A stretch of DNA of 31,913 bases from DSWT01 sp035415725 (GTDB lineage: Bacteria > Chloroflexota > Anaerolineae > B4-G1 > SLSP01): the NCBI GenBank assembly GCA_035415725.1, contig DAOOGN010000046.1, positions 1 to 31,913 of the forward strand, read 5' to 3'. The position numbers and the translations under genes were made by a program. The notes beneath the pieces are model-generated. The model searched no databases. It saw nothing but the letters and a program-made list of their open reading frames with translations, and was not told the origin of the DNA. The number at the start of each line of letters is the position of its first letter. Position 1 is the first letter of the stretch. Positions 16,872 through 25,260 of this stretch are shown piece by piece.

Positions 16872-17747
16872 TTATGGTTCCCGACCGGCTATCTCCGGTA
16901 AAAGTCTACATAGCTCTTCGTATTCATCGTCCTTGATGGTGAAGTAATTCTCCGGTTGGGGGAAGGTGTGGTCGGTTACTTCCTGCGCGTAGGCCTTCAG
17001 TCCGTTGAGGATGACCTCGCCTGCGTTGCCGAAGACTTTCGCCATGCGCGGTTTGAACTTGGGGTACAGGCCGAACATGTCGTGGTAGATGAGCAGTTGC
17101 CCGTGAGCATGCGGCCCCGATCCCAGGCTGATGATGAAGCAGTCCCTGGTGCGTTCGGTGATGATCTTGCAGACGCGGTCGGGCACCATTTCCAGCAGGA
17201 TGGCAAAGGCTCCGGCTTCTTCGAGCGCCTGCGCATCATCGATGATCTTCTTGGCCTGCAACGCGCTTCTGCCCTGGACGCGATAGCCGCCGAGCGCGCT
17301 GGCGCTTTGCGGCGTCAGCCCCAGATGCCCCATCACCGGGATGCCTGACGCGACGATGCCCTTGACACGGTCGGCCATCTCCGCGCCACCCTCCAATTTA
17401 ATGGAGTCGGTACTGGCCTCGGCCATAAAGCGTCCCGCGTTGCGGATCGCCGTCTCGACGCTCGGTTGGTAGCTCATATAGGGCATATCCCCGACGAGCC
17501 AGGCGGTGGGGGCGCCGCGCCGCACGGCTTGCGTGTGGCGGATCATGTCGTCCATCGTCGCCGGCAGTGTGGTGTCGTAACCGAGCATCGTCATCGCCAG
17601 GCTGTCGCCGACGAGGATCATGTCGATCCCGGCTTCCTCCTGAAAATAGGCGGTGGGATAATCGTAGCAGGTCAGCATCGTGATCGGCTCGTGGTTGGCG
17701 ACTTTCTGGAACAACTTCGGTAACGTAATTTTCTTGCGCTCAGTCAT
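16872..17747 (-). CDS. panB: 3-methyl-2-oxobutanoate hydroxymethyltransferase
   Basis: 291 residues, slightly longer than the usual 260-280. Typical PanB signatures: MLTCYDYPTA near the N-terminus, LVGDSLAMTMLGYDTTLPAT (Mg-binding aspartate and substrate loop), and KLEGG followed by GHLGLTPQS. It transfers a hydroxymethyl group from 5,10-methylene-tetrahydrofolate to 3-methyl-2-oxobutanoate, giving ketopantoate, the first committed step of pantothenate and coenzyme A synthesis. The ATG has a GGAGGG ribosome site about 8 nt upstream. No panC or panD is in the window. It sits between the acyl-CoA decarboxylase and 2-oxoacid oxidoreductase sets. The gap 16703-16871 shows nothing recognisable. 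Confidence 0.93.
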   Translation of the reverse strand: MTERKKITLPKLFQKVANHEPITMLTCYDYPTAYFQEEAGIDMILVGDSLAMTMLGYDTTLPATMDDMIRHTQAVRRGAPTAWLVGDMPYMSYQPSVETAIRNAGRFMAEASTDSIKLEGGAEMADRVKGIVASGIPVMGHLGLTPQSASALGGYRVQGRSALQAKKIIDDAQALEEAGAFAILLEMVPDRVCKIITERTRDCFIISLGSGPHAHGQLLIYHDMFGLYPKFKPRMAKVFGNAGEVILNGLKAYAQEVTDHTFPQPENYFTIKDDEYEELCRLLPEIAGREP

Positions 17748-17780
17748 TTCTTAACCCTCCATAGTCATTGTTGGGTAGAC

Positions 17781-17814
17781 AATAGCCGGTAGACAAACCC
17801 GTCTACCGGCTATT
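17781..17814. terminator. Perfect hairpin between mmdB and panB, possible terminator
   Basis: AATAGCCGGTAGAC and its exact reverse complement GTCTACCGGCTATT form a 14 bp stem around a 6 nt loop, 1 nt downstream of the mmdB stop codon. A T run (TTTATC) follows on the plus strand; on the minus strand, where both neighbours are read, no T run follows. It may thus stall transcription weakly or simply be a repeat: related GTAGACGGTAGAC words occur at 15371-15385 and 20346-20362. Confidence 0.45.
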
Positions 17815-17815
17815 T

Positions 17816-18952
17816 TTATCCTCCTACCAGCGGGATCACGAGTGTAAGCAGGACGCCGCCGGCAATCACCGATCCCAACTGCCCGGCGGTGTTCGCTCCC
17901 ATCGCGTGCATCAACACGAAGTTGGAGAAGTCCTCCTCGTGGGCGACTTTCTGCACCAACCGGCCCGCCATCGGGAAAGCACTGATGCCCGCCGCACCGA
18001 TCAGGGGGTTGATCTTCTTGCCGGAGAGGACGTAGAGCAGCTTGCCGAACATGATGCCCGCCGTCGTGTCCAATCCAAACGCGAACAGTCCCAAAATCAG
18101 GATTTTGAGGGTGTCCAGTTTAAGAAAACTCGCGGCGGTCATCGTGCTGCCGACCACCAATCCCAGGAAGAGAGTGGAGATGTTGATGATCTCATTTTCC
18201 GAGGCGCGGGTCAGCCGTTCCACCACGCCGGACTCCTTGAGCAGATTGCCGAGCATCAACGACGCGATCAGCGGAGCGGCCTGCGGCACGAGGATGCCTA
18301 CCGCTATCGTGACGATAATCGGGAACAGCACTAAGGCTAATTTGGAGACGGGACGCGGGCTGTAGGCCATCTTGGTCATTCGTTCTTCGCGGGTGGTGAG
18401 CAGACGCATGATCGGTGGCTGGATGATGGGAACGAGACTCATGTACGAGTAGGCGACGACCGAAATCACGCCGAGCATGTGCGGGGCGAGTTTTCCGGCG
18501 ACGTAGATACTGGTGGGGCCATCAATCGCGCCGATGATGCCGATGCTGGCGGCTTCGTTCATCGGAAAACCCAGCAGAATGGCAAGGATCAGCGTGCCGA
18601 AGATGCCGAACTGTCCCGCCGCCCCCATCAACGCGAAGATGGGCTGCGCCAGCAACGGTTTGAAGTCCATCATCGCCCCTACGCCGATGAAGATGAGCAG
18701 GGGGAACAGCTCGTTGTCGATGCCCGCCTTTTTCAGGACGTACAGCATGCCGTTCTCAGCCGGATTGATCATGGCCGAAAGCGGCAGGTTGGCAATGATG
18801 CAGCCGATCCCAATCGGCAGCAACAGCACCGGCTCGTACTCTTTGGCAATCGCCAGATAGATCAGCACGCCGCCCACGATCATCATCACTACACTCTGCC
18901 ATGTGACGGCCAATAAACCGGCAATCAAATTGTTCAGATCGATACCGTTCAC
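17816..18952 (-). CDS. mmdB: Na+-translocating acyl-CoA decarboxylase, beta (membrane) subunit
   Basis: 378 residues from a GTG at 18952 that has AGGAG 7 nt upstream; an in-frame TTG at 18976 is possible. It is a polytopic protein with about 10 hydrophobic segments. The sequence PIGIGCIIANLP, GVGAMMDF, the IGIIGAIDGPT loop and the late NTAGQLGS turn are hallmarks of the OadB/MmdB/GcdB family. In the family this subunit decarboxylates carboxybiotin and couples that to sodium export. The partner alpha subunit here (20895-22454) is of the acyl-CoA carboxyltransferase type, so methylmalonyl-CoA is the likeliest substrate rather than oxaloacetate. Confidence 0.92.
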   Translation of the reverse strand: MNGIDLNNLIAGLLAVTWQSVVMMIVGGVLIYLAIAKEYEPVLLLPIGIGCIIANLPLSAMINPAENGMLYVLKKAGIDNELFPLLIFIGVGAMMDFKPLLAQPIFALMGAAGQFGIFGTLILAILLGFPMNEAASIGIIGAIDGPTSIYVAGKLAPHMLGVISVVAYSYMSLVPIIQPPIMRLLTTREERMTKMAYSPRPVSKLALVLFPIIVTIAVGILVPQAAPLIASLMLGNLLKESGVVERLTRASENEIINISTLFLGLVVGSTMTAASFLKLDTLKILILGLFAFGLDTTAGIMFGKLLYVLSGKKINPLIGAAGISAFPMAGRLVQKVAHEEDFSNFVLMHAMGANTAGQLGSVIAGGVLLTLVIPLVGG

Positions 18953-19048
18953 GGGCAACTCCTGGTCATAGTCCAAAATCTCAAGGCGAGAGTCAAATGT
19001 CCGCCATTGCTCTCTCGCTGTAGCCGGTCTTCGCCCCGCTACTCCGGG

Positions 19049-19831
19049 TTATACCTCTTTCAAGACACAGCGCATCCGGTACATGGGGCGTTCAGGCGTA
19101 AATCCCAGTTCCGTGAAGAGCTGGAGGGCTTCTTCATCATGCTGATCGACGATCATGAAAACCCTGACGTTCTGGCCGGCGTAAGCTTTGATCAAAGCCG
19201 CCGCGATGTTAGCCCGGTACACGTGTCCGTTAGGGGACTGGTGGGCGATGATGTTGCCGATTTGCACGGCGCCGGGCAGACGCAGGTCTGTTGTTCCCAT
19301 AGCCACAAGTTTGTGCTTTTCCCATATCCCGAAAACCGGCCCTTGGGCAAACGGCTTCTTCGTGGCAAACAGGAGTTCGACGTGCTCGTTTTTGGCTAAC
19401 GCCTGCATGGCCGGCAAATCGTTGTCGGTCAGTGGCGTAGCAAGGCCGGAATCGACATCCTCAGGCCTGCCGCGAAAGACCATTTGCCACTGCGGCGTCA
19501 TGGTGAGGACGGCAAACGCCGTTTCGGCCACCCCCCGCTGCGCCTCGGCGACGAGCAATTCAATTTCACTGCCGGGGTCGACCAGAAACGTGGCGTAGTT
19601 GGCTAATAATTCTGCCGACTCGCCCAAGAAAGCCAGTCGCGCCCGGGGTAAAGAATGGGTGGTAGCCACAGACATGGATGGCGAATGGGCAATGTCACAC
19701 TCCGCTGCCAGCGTGGTCACACTGGCGACAAAGGCAAAATGCGCCAGTGTCCAATCGGGGTCACGTGTCTGCGCCTCGATTTGACTGGCCAGGTGGGATG
19801 ACAGCCGTCCAGGAGGCCCGCTGGTTTGCAT
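19049..19831 (-). CDS. GNAT-family N-acetyltransferase-like protein inside the decarboxylase operon
   Basis: 260 residues. The first ~130 residues form a poorly conserved domain. The C-terminal half has GNAT features: a VFGIWEKHKLVAMGTT strand pair, then an HQSPNGHVYRANIAAALI segment that corresponds to the acetyl-CoA pyrophosphate loop and following helix, and the closing ALQLFTELGFTP motif common to GNATs. The best match in feel is the FR47-like branch. It starts 3 nt after the biotin carrier stop codon and precedes the beta subunit, so it is translated with the pump genes. Its substrate is unknown; modification of a pump component is only a guess. Confidence 0.78.
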   Translation of the reverse strand: MQTSGPPGRLSSHLASQIEAQTRDPDWTLAHFAFVASVTTLAAECDIAHSPSMSVATTHSLPRARLAFLGESAELLANYATFLVDPGSEIELLVAEAQRGVAETAFAVLTMTPQWQMVFRGRPEDVDSGLATPLTDNDLPAMQALAKNEHVELLFATKKPFAQGPVFGIWEKHKLVAMGTTDLRLPGAVQIGNIIAHQSPNGHVYRANIAAALIKAYAGQNVRVFMIVDQHDEEALQLFTELGFTPERPMYRMRCVLKEV

Positions 19832-19834
19832 GGG

Positions 19835-20242
19835 TCAGTCCCCCAGCAGCATCAGGGGGTCGCCGTGTTGCACCTGCTGCCCGACGTCGACGCAGAGTTT
19901 GGCGATCACGCCCGGCCGGCTGGCACGGATAGGGTTGTTCATCTTCATCGCTTCCAATACACACAACTCTTGACCCCGCTGCACGGTATCCCCTACCTTC
20001 ACGCTGATGCTGACGACGGTGCCAGGAAGCGGCGCCTTGATTTCCTCGACGGCAGCCGGCAACGGCGCGGTTGACACAGGGGCCGGCGGCACAGTCACGG
20101 GTGCCGGCGCGGAAGTGGCCGCCGGAGCGAGATCCACTTCGATGACCTCCCCATCCACAATCGCCCGCACCGGCCGCGCGCGTGGATCAGGGACCTCGAC
20201 CGTGTACTGCTTTCCATGAACGGTAACGTAATAAATGGACAT
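19835..20242 (-). CDS. mmdC: Biotin carrier subunit of Na+-translocating decarboxylase
   Basis: 135 residues. The biotinyl domain is in the C-terminal half and contains EAMKMNN, with Lys100 as the biotin attachment site. A proline/alanine-rich flexible linker (residues ~39-66) separates it from an N-terminal segment resembling those of other decarboxylase carriers. It shuttles the carboxyl group from the alpha subunit to the membrane beta subunit. It is followed without a gap by the GNAT gene. Confidence 0.93.
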   Translation of the reverse strand: MSIYYVTVHGKQYTVEVPDPRARPVRAIVDGEVIEVDLAPAATSAPAPVTVPPAPVSTAPLPAAVEEIKAPLPGTVVSISVKVGDTVQRGQELCVLEAMKMNNPIRASRPGVIAKLCVDVGQQVQHGDPLMLLGD

Positions 20243-20350
20243 GCTCGATTCCTCGTATAAAAATAGTCTGATAGTCGTTAGTCAAGGAGTCCTGGGAGCG
20301 TTTTTCATGAGCGAAGCTGTACCGAAACGAGCAAAACTAACTCTCCCTGT

Positions 20351-20818
20351 CTACCGTCTACCTACCCACCGCTGACGTGGCGCGAGCTGCTGCTCACGCA
20401 CGTGAATGTTCCAGGCATCCGGCATGGCGAAGACAGGCGTTGGCGCCTGGACGACGGCATCAGAGGCTACCGCCATAGCCACAGCCGCCGCTGCCGCACG
20501 ATAGCGTGCATCCGCTGTAGCGTCTTCCGACGCCAGCGCCGCGATGACAGCAGCCACGGCGGCAAGCTCACGCTCCTCCTCTGCCCTGAGGGGCGGACGG
20601 GCGGCCGTGGTTGCCAGGTGCAGTACAACGTCCGCCACCTGCGTCACGAGCGTCTCTTCGGCCGGCGCGGCAGCGCGCGGCGGCTTTTGGCGCCGCGGTT
20701 TGTCGGTGATGAGGGCCGTCATCGCGTACATGCCCAGGACGAGCAATCCCAGCGCCCCAAACGTCATCCCCATCCCCACCAGGGTTAATATCAAAGCCTG
20801 ATTCAATAACGTCGTCAT
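20351..20818 (-). CDS. Small membrane subunit of Na+-translocating decarboxylase (OadG/MmdD-like)
   Basis: 155 residues. One N-terminal membrane helix (residues ~5-37, rich in L, G and M) is followed by a basic stretch (KPRRQKPPR) and a long alanine-rich soluble tail. Size, topology and place between the alpha and biotin-carrier genes fit the small gamma/delta subunit that assembles the pump at the membrane. Sequence conservation in this family is low, so the assignment rests mainly on context and topology. The gap to the biotin carrier (20243-20350) holds only degenerate repeat words. Confidence 0.75.
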   Translation of the reverse strand: MTTLLNQALILTLVGMGMTFGALGLLVLGMYAMTALITDKPRRQKPPRAAAPAEETLVTQVADVVLHLATTAARPPLRAEEERELAAVAAVIAALASEDATADARYRAAAAAVAMAVASDAVVQAPTPVFAMPDAWNIHVREQQLAPRQRWVGRR

Positions 20819-20894
20819 AGTCTCATCATTCGTAATCCGTCATCGGTGATTCAGCAGCCGCGAAATCCGATCTGCCATTTGCCATGCGCCATTT

Positions 20895-22454
20895 CTATAC
20901 CGGCATAATGCCGTGTTTCTTGGGCGGTTTAGGGCGGAGCTGCTCCCGCAGCATACGCAACGCCGCGATCAGCGTGGAACGGGTCTGCGCCGGTTCGATG
21001 ACGTTGTCCAGGATGCCGCGTTCGGCAGCGTAGTACGGCGTGGCGTGCGTCTCGCGGTACTCCTGCACCAAGGCAGCGCGCCGCGCGGTGGGATCGGCTT
21101 CCGCCGCAAGTTCCCGACGGTCGAGCACGTTGACCGCCGCCTCCGGCCCCATCACGGCGATTTCCGCCGACGGCCACGCCAGGTGCAGGTCCGCGCCGAT
21201 GGCCTTGCTGCTCATCACGATATAGGCGCCGCCATAGCCCTTGCGGATCACGACGGAGATTTTGGGCACGGTTGACGCCACGTAGGCATAGATGATCTTC
21301 GCCCCGTGGCGGATGATGCCGCCATGCTCTTGTGCCACACCCGGCAAGAAGCCGGGCGAGTCCACAAAGGTGATCAACGGCAGGTTGAAAGCGTCGCAGA
21401 AACGCACAAAACGCGCGATTTTATCGGCAGCGTCGATGTCGATCACGCCGGCCTTCTCCAACGGCTGCTGCGCGACGATGCCCACCGCCTGCCCCGCCAG
21501 CCGTGCGAAGCCTACGATGGCGTTCCGTGCCCAGGTCGCCTGAACTTCAAAGAAGCTTCCCCGATCCACCACGCCCGCCAGCACCATCAACATATCGTAA
21601 GGGACGTTGGGATCATCGGGAATCAGGGTGTTGAGATACGTCACATCCACCGGTGCAGTCTCGGCGGTAACGGGCAGGGCGGGTGGACTCTCCACGTTGT
21701 TCGCCGGAAGATAACTGAGCAAGCGCCGCACCAGACTGAGAGCGCCGGTTTCGTCGGCGGCCATGAAGTGCGCCACGCCGCTCGTCGTCGCATGAACGCG
21801 CGCGCCGCCCAGGCCCTCGTGATCGATGGTCTCGCCGGTCACGCTTTTGACGACATCCGGGCCGGTGATGTACATTAACGCCGTCTTGTCCACCATGATG
21901 ATGAAATCGGTGAGCGCGGGGCTGTACGAGGCGCCGCCGGCGCATGGCCCCATCATCACCGAAATCTGCGGGATGACGCCCGATGCCAGGACATTGCCGG
22001 AGAAAATCTCCCCGTAGCCGTGCAGCGACGCAGCGCCTTCCTGGATACGCGCGCCGCCGGAGTCGAACAACCCGATAATGGGGACACCGTTGCGCAGCGC
22101 TAAATCCTGAAGCTGCGTGATTTTGCGGGCGTGCGTCAACGAGACAGAACCGCCATAAACGGTGAAATCCTGGGCGTACACACAGACACTGCGCCCGTCG
22201 ATCTGCCCGAAGCCGGTCACGACGCCGTCGCCGGGAGGTGAATCCGCATCGTCGGGGCGCGCACGCACGAAGGGTTGTAATTCCTGAAACGTAGCGGGGT
22301 CGAGTAATTGCGCCATGCGCTCACGGGCCGTCCTCTTGCCCTTGGCGTGTTGCTGCTCGATACGGGCCACGCCCCCTCCCACCTGGGCTTGTGCCCGCCG
22401 CGCCCGGAGTTCATCCAGCCGTACATTCGTTTTTTCCGTCAAACTAGGCTCCAT
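20895..22454 (-). CDS. mmdA: Methylmalonyl-CoA decarboxylase alpha subunit (acyl-CoA carboxyltransferase)
   Basis: 519 residues, the usual length for MmdA / propionyl-CoA carboxylase beta. Visible signatures: GKRTARERMAQLLD, YGGSVSLTHARKI, FDSGGARIQEG (oxyanion glycines of the first crotonase-like half), FVDSPGFLPGVAQEHGG, and VMGPEAAVNVL. It transfers the carboxyl group from methylmalonyl-CoA to the biotin carrier. The following genes give the membrane subunits, so a sodium-pumping decarboxylase is more likely than an ATP-dependent carboxylase; no biotin carboxylase gene is present in the window. First gene of a five-gene leftward set. No good ribosome site is visible before the ATG. Confidence 0.9.
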   Translation of the reverse strand: MEPSLTEKTNVRLDELRARRAQAQVGGGVARIEQQHAKGKRTARERMAQLLDPATFQELQPFVRARPDDADSPPGDGVVTGFGQIDGRSVCVYAQDFTVYGGSVSLTHARKITQLQDLALRNGVPIIGLFDSGGARIQEGAASLHGYGEIFSGNVLASGVIPQISVMMGPCAGGASYSPALTDFIIMVDKTALMYITGPDVVKSVTGETIDHEGLGGARVHATTSGVAHFMAADETGALSLVRRLLSYLPANNVESPPALPVTAETAPVDVTYLNTLIPDDPNVPYDMLMVLAGVVDRGSFFEVQATWARNAIVGFARLAGQAVGIVAQQPLEKAGVIDIDAADKIARFVRFCDAFNLPLITFVDSPGFLPGVAQEHGGIIRHGAKIIYAYVASTVPKISVVIRKGYGGAYIVMSSKAIGADLHLAWPSAEIAVMGPEAAVNVLDRRELAAEADPTARRAALVQEYRETHATPYYAAERGILDNVIEPAQTRSTLIAALRMLREQLRPKPPKKHGIMPV

Positions 22455-22460
22455 CAGAAA

Positions 22461-22504
22461 GAATCAGCGAATGAGCGAATGAGCGAATCAGCAAATCAGC
22501 GAAT
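22461..22504. repeat. Tandem 8-bp repeat upstream of mmdA
   Basis: Five and a half units of GAATSAGC (GAATCAGC, GAATGAGC twice, GAATCAGC, AAATCAGC, GAAT) lie within the 100 bp between menG and mmdA, immediately upstream of the mmdA start on its 5' side. A shorter relative (GGGCGAATGGGCGAATGA) occurs near 28320. Copy number could vary, and the array occupies the likely mmdA promoter region. Confidence 0.8.
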
Positions 22505-22554
22505 ACCTTTCATGGCTCATTCCTCATTCCGTGTTACCAATGACGAATCCCCAA

Positions 22555-23277
22555 TCACTTTCTCCCAACGAAAACCGCCACCGTCCCCAACATCTTCAGC
22601 TTCCACGAAACGTCGCGCAACCCGGCGGCTTCCATAACCTTCGCGGTAGCGGCGGGCGCAGGGAACTGCCTCACCGATTGGGGCAGATAAGTGTACGCAG
22701 CGCGGTCTTTGGCCATGAGTTGGCCGAGCAGTGGCGCGAGTCCGAAAAAGTAAAGCGGAAAAAGCCACGTCATCGGAAAGCACTGCGGCCATGTCATCTC
22801 CAGACACACGACCCTCCCGCCGGGACGCACCACACGCACTTGCTCGTCGAAAGCGCGGGCCACGTCGGGAACGTTGCGCAGCATAAACACAGACACCACG
22901 GCGTCGAAGGTGTTGCTGGGAAAGGCGAGCGTCAGTCCGTCGTTATGGACCCACTGAATCCGTTGCGCCGCCGTCGAATGGGCCCCCGCTTTTTGCCGCG
23001 CCTCCGCCAGCATGGCGGGAGTCAAATCCACGCCGACGATCTGCGCGTCGGGAAGTCGCTCGGCGGCCAGCAAGGCCACAGCGCCGGTGCCGGTGGCGAC
23101 ATCCAACAATCTTCCACCAGCAGGAACCTGTGCCTGGATCAGGACTTGTTGGCGCCAGTTTTGATCCTGCCCCCACGAAAGGAGGCGGTTGATTTTGTCG
23201 TAGGTAGGCGCAATATGGGTAAAGAGCGCGCGTATGCTCTGCTTCTGATCCGCATCAGGCACGTATGGATGATTCAC
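22555..23277 (-). CDS. menG: Demethylmenaquinone/ubiquinone-type methyltransferase
   Basis: 240 residues from a GTG start. The N-terminal FTHIAPTYDKINRLLSWGQDQNWR is characteristic of the UbiE/MenG family and is followed by the SAM-binding LLDVATGTGAVAL motif, then a VVSVFMLRNVPD segment. It adds the methyl group to the quinone ring in the last step of menaquinone synthesis. A menaquinone role is more likely than ubiquinone if the host is a Chloroflexota bacterium. No ribosome site is evident. Confidence 0.9.
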   Translation of the reverse strand: MNHPYVPDADQKQSIRALFTHIAPTYDKINRLLSWGQDQNWRQQVLIQAQVPAGGRLLDVATGTGAVALLAAERLPDAQIVGVDLTPAMLAEARQKAGAHSTAAQRIQWVHNDGLTLAFPSNTFDAVVSVFMLRNVPDVARAFDEQVRVVRPGGRVVCLEMTWPQCFPMTWLFPLYFFGLAPLLGQLMAKDRAAYTYLPQSVRQFPAPAATAKVMEAAGLRDVSWKLKMLGTVAVFVGRK

Positions 23278-23575
23278 GTTCAGAGAGACTCAGCCTCTCA
23301 TGATTGGCCGACTTAACTGCTTGGCATTATAGCCCGCTTCGGGACGTATCCGTAGTGGGAAGTGTCACTTCCCAGGGTGACAAATTCTGTTATTTTCCGA
23401 GGATGCCTTTTTCAGATGACAATGAAGGGGTATGGGGTTAAACAGGAACATACTCTTGCAAAAGAATGACCTGTATATTTTCTCGCCCCGGCGTCAACGG
23501 CCGATCGGGCGTCATCAATGTCGTCGCCCCCCTAACAAGCGCTGGGGCAATATGGAATGCAGCGGGTATGGCCGC
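23278..23575. other. Non-coding gap with a small perfect palindrome
   Basis: 298 bp between the menG and pyrD-like genes. GGGAAGTGTCACTTCCC at 23357-23373 is a perfect palindrome around one central base, followed by CAGGGTGACA. A G+C-normal stretch from about 23466 to 23575 could be read as protein but resembles no family I recognise. No promoter is clear. Confidence 0.6.
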
Positions 23576-24421
23576 TCAGCCGTGCGAAGTAGCGCACGCC
23601 GCCAGCCCTTCCGCAATCCGTTGCAGCAGAGACGGGTCACGCCAGAGCAGCGCATCGATCTGGATCGCCGTAGCCCCCAGTTCCAGGCAGGCGATGGCGT
23701 CCTGGAGGCTGGCGATGCCGCCGCAAGCGATGACCGGAATCGGCAGTCTGTGGGTCCAGCGCGCCAGCGTATTCAACAGCAGGGGAAACAGAGCCGGACC
23801 GTAGAGCCGCCCGCGCACGTAACGCCGGGTCTCACAGCTCTCCGCTGCCGCCGTTACAGGTAAGATGGCGCGCGGCGGCGCGGTGAGCGTCAGCGCGGCG
23901 GCGCCGCCGTCGGCAAGGCACGGCGCAAGCCTATCCACACTGCTGAAGGGCACACGCACGATCACCGGCAGGTCTCCCTCCGCGCATGCAGCCTTCAGCA
24001 AATCGAGCGCCCGTTGCGGCGTGATGCTGTCGATCAGCCCCAATTCGATGCCCATGACATTGGGAATCCCGGCAAGATGCTCCGCCGCTTCCGCCGTTTC
24101 TGCGGGAGTCGTGGCGACCAAGTGGACGATCACCGGGACAGGCAGACGTTCCCACAGGGGGCGGTATTGACGCAGTACGCGCGGCACGCCGGGGTTCGGC
24201 AAACCGGTATGGGTGACAAAATGTTCCCCGTGGACGGCGATCCGTTCCCCACCGGCGGCCTCACGGGGCCTAAGGCTCACCGGATTGGTGACCATTGCCC
24301 CCAAGGCGCTCAGGTCTACCAGATCGTGATAGCTGTCGCCATAGCCGAAGGCGCCCGCCGCGGGCATCACCGGCGAAGCGATGGGCAGACCGAATTTGTG
24401 GCGCGGCGCGAGTTCGATCAT
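23576..24421 (-). CDS. pyrD: Dihydroorotate dehydrogenase (class 1B)-like protein with altered active site
   Basis: 281 residues. The overall frame of a PyrD barrel is clear: PVMPAAGAFGYG near the start, TGLPNPGV, GIEL before the third strand region, and an IACGGI FMN-phosphate loop near the end followed by the ATAIQI strand. However, the family's catalytic loop (N-x-S-C-P-N after GIEL) is missing; the protein reads GIELGLIDSITPQR at 124-137. The conserved lysine before the FMN loop is also replaced (VTNPVSL at 44-50). It overlaps pyrK by 4 nt (ATGA), so it is clearly its partner gene. It could have lost dihydroorotate oxidation, use different chemistry, or be an inactive paralogue. Product role therefore uncertain. 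Confidence 0.8.
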   Translation of the reverse strand: MIELAPRHKFGLPIASPVMPAAGAFGYGDSYHDLVDLSALGAMVTNPVSLRPREAAGGERIAVHGEHFVTHTGLPNPGVPRVLRQYRPLWERLPVPVIVHLVATTPAETAEAAEHLAGIPNVMGIELGLIDSITPQRALDLLKAACAEGDLPVIVRVPFSSVDRLAPCLADGGAAALTLTAPPRAILPVTAAAESCETRRYVRGRLYGPALFPLLLNTLARWTHRLPIPVIACGGIASLQDAIACLELGATAIQIDALLWRDPSLLQRIAEGLAACATSHG

Positions 24422-25173
24422 AGCGTCATCATATCGAAGACCGGGCCATCGAGGCAGGCATGCCGTTCGCCAGCCCGCGTCGTTATGCGGCAGACTTCAC
24501 ACGCGCCGACCCCGCAAGGCAGGGCCGTTTGGATCAACGCTTGCGCGAAGTCTGCAGGAGGGTGGAGGCGCACGGTGCGCACTATCGCGGCAAGCGCCGG
24601 ATAGCGGTCGGGCGCACACGCCAGGCACACACATTCTGCCCAACCCATCAGTTCTACCAGATGCGGCAGGACGCGCTGCAAATTCGCCGGCGCGGGGTCG
24701 GAGGATTCCAGCGGGCCTAGATAGCCGGTGGAACCGTCGCGCGTCACGAGCGTGAGTTCGACGGCGGGCGGGAAACGATCCGGCGGCGGCAATGGCGCCC
24801 GTGTCGGCGCTTCGATGACGAGCGCCACGGCAGGCGCAGCTTCGAACAACGGCTGCAACAACGGCAAGCAGGCGACCTCGGCTACCAAAAGCAGTCGCGT
24901 CACCCGACTGAGGCGGAAACCCTTGCCCAGCGGGCCAAGCATGGGGACCGTCGCACCGGGCAGCAGGCGCGTTGCCGGATGGCGCGGCGCTACCATAGCG
25001 GTAAATCCATCGGCGGTGATAATGGCCGGGAATAGCGCTTCGCGCAGCGGCCCACCCAGGTCCGCCAGCACAAACGCACCGGCGGCGGGTGGATATGCCA
25101 CGTCGAAGCGCACCGCCCAATACGGCGGTGCCGGGTACGCCTGACGAAAGATTGCGTCTTGTTGTTTAACCAT
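24418..25173 (-). CDS. pyrK: PyrK-like electron-transfer subunit
   Basis: 251 residues. The C-terminal 2Fe-2S motif C220-x4-C225-x2-C228-x11-C240 ends in CLDGPVFD, the usual PyrK ending. The N-terminal part resembles the FAD-binding and NAD-binding domains of the family (MLGPLGKGF at the start of the nucleotide domain) but is divergent. In the known complex this subunit passes electrons from the FMN of PyrDB through FAD and 2Fe-2S to NAD+. Overlaps the pyrD-like gene by 4 nt. No Shine-Dalgarno precedes the ATG; a TATACT word lies about 16 nt upstream (25190-25195). Confidence 0.88.
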   Translation of the reverse strand: MVKQQDAIFRQAYPAPPYWAVRFDVAYPPAAGAFVLADLGGPLREALFPAIITADGFTAMVAPRHPATRLLPGATVPMLGPLGKGFRLSRVTRLLLVAEVACLPLLQPLFEAAPAVALVIEAPTRAPLPPPDRFPPAVELTLVTRDGSTGYLGPLESSDPAPANLQRVLPHLVELMGWAECVCLACAPDRYPALAAIVRTVRLHPPADFAQALIQTALPCGVGACEVCRITTRAGERHACLDGPVFDMMTL

Positions 25174-25260
25174 GCGTTGAGGAATAAGGAGTATAAAGGA
25201 TGGAGTATGAAGGATGGAATAGGGTCGATAATCGGTTATCCGATGTCCTACTCCCTACTC

